A DNA stretch of 40,367 nucleotides. Source: Pinguiococcus pyrenoidosus. Lineage: Eukaryota > Sar > Pinguiophyceae > Pinguiochrysidales > Pinguiochrysidaceae. Both the position numbers and the translations under genes were made by a program. Under the pieces are notes generated by a model, which was not told where the DNA came from, made no database searches, and saw nothing but the letters and a program-made list of their open reading frames with translations. Positions within the stretch are counted from its first letter, which is position 1. Each line of letters opens with the position of its first letter. Below are positions 36,995 to 40,367 of the stretch, piece after piece. The stretch spans positions 6,457 through 46,823 of the forward strand of contig JAAMXY010000698.1 in assembly GCA_019677205.1 (NCBI GenBank), given 5' to 3'.

Positions 36995-39841
36995 CTACGC
37001 CTTCTCTGCCAGTCGGTCGAGCTTCACAAGCACCTCATTCAGTTTCCCGGTCAGTTCTGCGTTTGCCTCTCTCATCGCGCTGATTTCTTGATGCAGCCGG
37101 GCGCTCTCCAAGAGCGAACTCTTCTTCTCGTCTTCGATCGCCGCCTTCAACGCCTCCAGCTGGGATACCACCTGCTTGTTTTCAAAGCGCCTTCTGTCCG
37201 AGGCTTCCTTCAGATGCCGCTTCTTCTCCTGATAGTTCTTGGACCTCCCGAGCGCCAGCTTGAGTAGCAGGAACGTCAGAATGTCCAGGGCGAGCAACGG
37301 GGCCAGCGCCAGGGCGAAGGGTATGAAGGAAAACATGAAGATTCGATACCCAAGCTCCCGATTCAGACACCCGAGAAACTTGACAGCACCAATGGAGCGC
37401 ATCAAGTGGACCCAGAGCTCCCAGGTGGTGAAGGAATCGTAGTAGAGGCCAAGGTGAACTTCCTCGTCGACGTTCGCGTCGAAGATGAAATGAAGCTCCG
37501 CCGCAAGCTCCAGCCTGGCGGCGTAGAACAGCGCGACCGACCGTTCCATGGACGCGCCGTAGCTGCTGGAGACGATGGCGATCAAGACGTTGAGCAGCAG
37601 CACGTTCATGACGAAGAGGAAAGCCACGAAGATGGCATCTGCCACCCGCCGAGACGGCTCGTGGCCGGGCACGGTGAACCAATTGCGGTCGAACTCGCCG
37701 AGGAACATGATGTACGCGGTCAGCAGCGCCTCGGGGACGCTCTCAAAGGGGGCCTCGTCCTCGTCATCCCCAAAGGACCGATCCTGCCGGGGGTGCAGGA
37801 TCAAGAAGAGCATCGTCGAGAACGTGGACACGAAGATGGCCAGCACCACGATAAAGCTACGCAAGTCCCTCGTGATCTTGATCAAGGCCATGATGAAGGT
37901 GGCGAACTCCCGGCTCAGGTACCGAATGAAGCCGAGGAGCTGGATCCAAAGCGGCAGCACCCAGAGCGACGCGACGATGCGGAACGCCGGACTTAGTCGG
38001 ATGTCCTCACCGCTGAGCACCATGGCGGCGAGGATGAAGCCAGCGAGGGCGCCGAGGAGATCCATCCAGTTCCACACGCTTTGCCACCACGCCGTGAGCT
38101 GTCCGCGAAAGGCCATGAAGGTCAATTGTCCCAACTCGCGAACGGACAAGTACGTGGAGCAGAAGAGCAGGCCGGCCAGAAGCCCGAAATCCGTCCTTGC
38201 CAAGCTTCCCTCGTGCTGCGCGATCCACGACGTCGCGAGGAAAAGAGCAATCTGCGTGACGATGATGAGGCCGTCGAGCACCACCAGCGAGGCCAAGCGA
38301 TGCCTCCGCAGGATTGCGCTGACCGTGTCGCGCATGAGGGGCAGCGCGGCGATCTCCTCGATCTGCGCCTCGTTGAATTGGAGGATCTTCAGGAGCAGCG
38401 CAGCGCAATCCCGCTTCGCCTGGTCTTTGGCCGCAGCTTTCTCCTCCCTCACCGCCTGCTCGTACCGCTTCGACGACCACTTGAGCTTGTGCAGCGTCTC
38501 GGCCGGGTCCAAGACAGCCTCCCTCGGTCCCCAGTCCATCGGACTGACATCCGCACTGGAAGGGAAGGCGCTCAGCAAGGTAATGTGCTCCTTGACGCCC
38601 CGGGAGATGGCGATGGCCAGTGCCGTCTCGCCAGTACTGGTCTTCATGGAGACGTCCGCGCCATGCTCCAGCAGCAGCTCCACCACCGCTGGCGTGCTGC
38701 TGGCCACGGCGGTGTGCAGCGGCGTGTCACTGGTGCCCCGCCGCGCGTTGACGTACGCGCCGTTCTGGAGCAGCAGCGACACGACTGTTTCGTTGCTCTG
38801 GGCGATCGCCACGTGCAGCGGGCGCCAGCCCTCCTCGGCCGTGGCTTCCACGTCCGCTCCGCTCTTGAGCAGCAGCGACACGAGCTCTTGATGCCCTTCG
38901 TACGCCGCGACGTGAAGAGGCGTCATTTGGAACTGACCTCGGGCGTGCAGGTCGGCGCCCTTCCTTACCAGCTCGGTGGCCTGCTCAAGGGACCCGGCGC
39001 GAATCGCAGCCAGCAGATCCTTGCCCAACTCGGTTGCTCGGCTGGCCGCGTCCACCTCCGTGAGCCGCCTTTTGCCACCCTCCTGCATCCTCCAGAGCGC
39101 CCCGGTGAAGATGAGCTCCTGGCGCAGCCTCCGCGCAACCCGGCGGTAGCCCATCGCGATGGCGCGGGAGAGGGACGTCTCGCCTACCAGAGTCTTCGCC
39201 GCGACGTTGGCGCCATGGGCCACCAGTGTGTTCACCGTGTCCAGATGGTTTCTCGCCGCGGCCAACGTGAGGGGGGTCTCCAAGGAGATGGTGAGCGCCT
39301 CCACGTCGGCGCCTTCCCGGAGCAGCATGCGTACCACGTCGGCATGGCCGTGCAGGGCGGCGTAGTGGAGCGGCCTGTACTGCTCTTCGTCCTCGTTCTC
39401 AATGTCGGCGCCGTTCTTGATCAGGATGGCGGCCACTTTGCCATGGCCATCGCGCACTGCCAGGTGCAGCGGCGTGGCCAGGTTCCGCATCTCCACATTG
39501 GGGTTGGCGCCCCGCTCCAGCAGCGCCGCCGCCACCTCGGCTTGGTCATGGCTTGCCGCCTCGTGGAGCGGCGTCCTGCCGACGAAGTTGTCGGCGTAGT
39601 CGATGGGGGCGCCCAGGTCCAGCAGCTGCAGCACTTTCTTCACGTCGCCCGTCGCCGCTGCATCGTTGAGCTTCACAGCGCTGCTGCGGCGCTTCGGCGC
39701 GGACAACGATCTGTCGTCGTCGCCGTCCTCTCCGAGCTGGAGAAGCTTGGAGGCGGTGGAAGAACGGTCCTCCGCAGACGCCTTGGCCTCCTCGGGCCCA
39801 GCGCTCGGGATCCGCTCGCCACTCTCATCCGCGCCCTGCAT
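36995..39841 (-). CDS. Ankyrin-repeat TRP-like ion channel
   Basis: A single exon of 948 aa begins at the ATG at 39841, the first in-frame start after an upstream TGA. The N-terminus (1-55) is disordered. Two ankyrin blocks follow: about six repeats at 56-245 and five at 275-435 (TPLHEAASHDQAEVAAALLE, TPLHVAAYEGHQELVSLLLK). The membrane region starts near 515 with VVLDGLIIVTQIALFLATSW. It includes S3/S4-like WMDLLGALAGFILAAMVLSG and FRIVASLWVLPLWIQLLGFI, S5-like FIVVLAIFVSTFSTMLFLIL, a pore-loop candidate ALLTAYIMFLGEFDRNWF (about 705-720) and S6-like FVMNVLLLNVLIAIVSSSYG. This order is that of TRP/cation channels (TRPA/TRPN-like by the ankyrins). After S6 comes an extra hydrophobic stretch (about 828-862, FSFIPFALALAPLLALDILT). 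A coiled coil at about 870-948 may drive assembly. Ion selectivity and stimulus cannot be inferred. Confidence 0.92.
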   Translation of the reverse strand: MQGADESGERIPSAGPEEAKASAEDRSSTASKLLQLGEDGDDDRSLSAPKRRSSAVKLNDAAATGDVKKVLQLLDLGAPIDYADNFVGRTPLHEAASHDQAEVAAALLERGANPNVEMRNLATPLHLAVRDGHGKVAAILIKNGADIENEDEEQYRPLHYAALHGHADVVRMLLREGADVEALTISLETPLTLAAARNHLDTVNTLVAHGANVAAKTLVGETSLSRAIAMGYRRVARRLRQELIFTGALWRMQEGGKRRLTEVDAASRATELGKDLLAAIRAGSLEQATELVRKGADLHARGQFQMTPLHVAAYEGHQELVSLLLKSGADVEATAEEGWRPLHVAIAQSNETVVSLLLQNGAYVNARRGTSDTPLHTAVASSTPAVVELLLEHGADVSMKTSTGETALAIAISRGVKEHITLLSAFPSSADVSPMDWGPREAVLDPAETLHKLKWSSKRYEQAVREEKAAAKDQAKRDCAALLLKILQFNEAQIEEIAALPLMRDTVSAILRRHRLASLVVLDGLIIVTQIALFLATSWIAQHEGSLARTDFGLLAGLLFCSTYLSVRELGQLTFMAFRGQLTAWWQSVWNWMDLLGALAGFILAAMVLSGEDIRLSPAFRIVASLWVLPLWIQLLGFIRYLSREFATFIMALIKITRDLRSFIVVLAIFVSTFSTMLFLILHPRQDRSFGDDEDEAPFESVPEALLTAYIMFLGEFDRNWFTVPGHEPSRRVADAIFVAFLFVMNVLLLNVLIAIVSSSYGASMERSVALFYAARLELAAELHFIFDANVDEEVHLGLYYDSFTTWELWVHLMRSIGAVKFLGCLNRELGYRIFMFSFIPFALALAPLLALDILTFLLLKLALGRSKNYQEKKRHLKEASDRRRFENKQVVSQLEALKAAIEDEKKSSLLESARLHQEISAMREANAELTGKLNEVLVKLDRLAEKA

Positions 39842-40367
39842 GATGCCGATGCCAGACTTCCGGAAATCGAGCGCGAGGCGCGATCTGCGGACGACGCGGC
39901 GCCGTCAAATTCCGAGGATCCATCCGGCGTGACATTGGCGACGCCCCGATTGGGCACCACCGTGCATTCAAAATTGTATCCAGCCTTGTAAGGAATCGGA
40001 TTGGTGCTTGAAGTCAGGCGCAGCCAATCATCGCGCTTCCCTTGGCGGAAGTCAATTGCCGCGAAGACACCTTCGTCGTCGTCGTCGTCGTCGTGCGATT
40101 CTCGGCGTCGGGATCTTCGCCTGGTGCTTCCGCTGCTGCGCCATGGGAAGACTGCGCGTTGGATGCACTTTCTTCCACATGCTGGATGGCACCGAGGTTT
40201 GAGAAAGGGATGGGGTTGAAGTGAAAACGCACAACAACCACCAAACGACGGTTCACGAAGCCTGCGCGGCGCAAACCACCGTGCGTGTTCCGACTCATGT
40301 TCAACCAAGGGAATAGAGTATGGGGGGGAATGTTGGGGATCTTGCCCGAAAAAGATGAAGCAAGGTG
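39842..40367. promoter_or_regulatory. Upstream region of the channel gene to the window edge
   Basis: The first 525 bp upstream of the channel start contain three CCAAT/ATTGG-type pentamers (about 39948, 39999, 40024) and a GTC/GAC triplet run at 40075-40092. Several minus frames are open but show no domain. A gene running off the right edge cannot be judged. Confidence 0.35.

Noticed and set aside
38081-39991. 636-codon plus-strand frame
   Set aside because: It is antisense to the ankyrin/TRP channel; the repetitive pattern just mirrors the ankyrin codons.
40014-40308. Minus-strand frame near the right edge as an upstream exon of the channel
   Set aside because: An in-frame TGA separates the channel frame from it, and no donor/acceptor pair restores a recognisable domain.
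1-40367. CRISPR array, bacterial operon, prophage or insertion sequence
   Set aside because: The DNA is eukaryotic with spliceosomal introns. Repeats present are simple, tandem or palindromic, and no transposase or integrase-like frame was recognised.

Overview
This is a eukaryotic nuclear contig from a protist. Most genes can only be assembled by joining exons across short GT-AG introns, mostly 57-96 bp with a few of 119-274 bp. There is a full-length eIF3c, a NudC, a papain-type cathepsin with propeptide, an ankyrin/TRP-like channel and two Pol III-type 5S rRNA genes. Genes alternate between strands and are tightly packed. The sequence looks moderately GC-rich overall, with AT-rich patches in intergenic spacers. 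Two CSP41-family genes and a DUF2358 gene, both plastid-associated families, carry N-terminal signal peptides. This points to an alga with a complex (secondary or tertiary) plastid, such as a stramenopile, haptophyte, cryptophyte or dinoflagellate relative. I cannot name the species.

Layout, left to right. 1-1640: 3' part of a very acidic nuclear-type protein. 1.9-3.4 kb (-): CSP41-like gene A. 3.9-4.7 kb (-): DUF2358 protein. 5.05-5.63 kb (+): small secreted or plastid-targeted protein. 5.9-7.5 kb (+): phosphoribosylformylglycinamidine cyclo-ligase (AIRS, seven exons). 7.8-8.2 kb (-): small signal-peptide protein. 8.7-10.1 kb (+): CSP41-like gene B, an inverted paralogue of A with the same three intron positions. 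10.7-11.7 kb (-): coiled-coil protein of unknown function. 11.7-12.9 kb: no gene I can defend. 12.9-14.9 kb (-): glycerol kinase with a hydrophobic C-terminal tail. 15.4-16.0 kb (+): small coiled-coil protein. 16.2-19.5 kb (-): long coiled-coil/low-complexity protein with an Asp-rich C-terminus.

19.6-20.4 kb: uncertain minus-strand exon(s). 20.4-21.3 kb (+): DUF2439 (ZGRF1/Mte1-type) protein. 21.5-22.9 kb (-): cathepsin-like protease. 23.3-24.4 kb (+): secreted C39-like papain-fold protein, divergent from the cathepsin. 24.4-27.7 kb: gene-poor stretch with two identical 5S rRNA genes and several tandem repeats. 27.7-31.4 kb (-): eIF3c. 31.8-33.0 kb (+): TPR co-chaperone-like protein. 33.1-34.2 kb (+): NudC. 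34.3-35.8 kb (-): type II membrane glycosyltransferase. 36.2-36.9 kb (+): SH3BGR/glutaredoxin-like protein in three exons. 37.0-39.8 kb (-): ankyrin-repeat TRP-like channel.

The genes do not form one pathway. Groupings that may mean something are the CSP41 pair plus the other leader-bearing genes between 1.9 and 10.1 kb, the divergent pair of secreted cysteine-protease-fold genes, the adjacent TPR and NudC genes (both families include Hsp90 partners), and the dispersed 5S genes. All exon joins were made by eye from splice consensus, frame and family alignment, and have no transcript support here.
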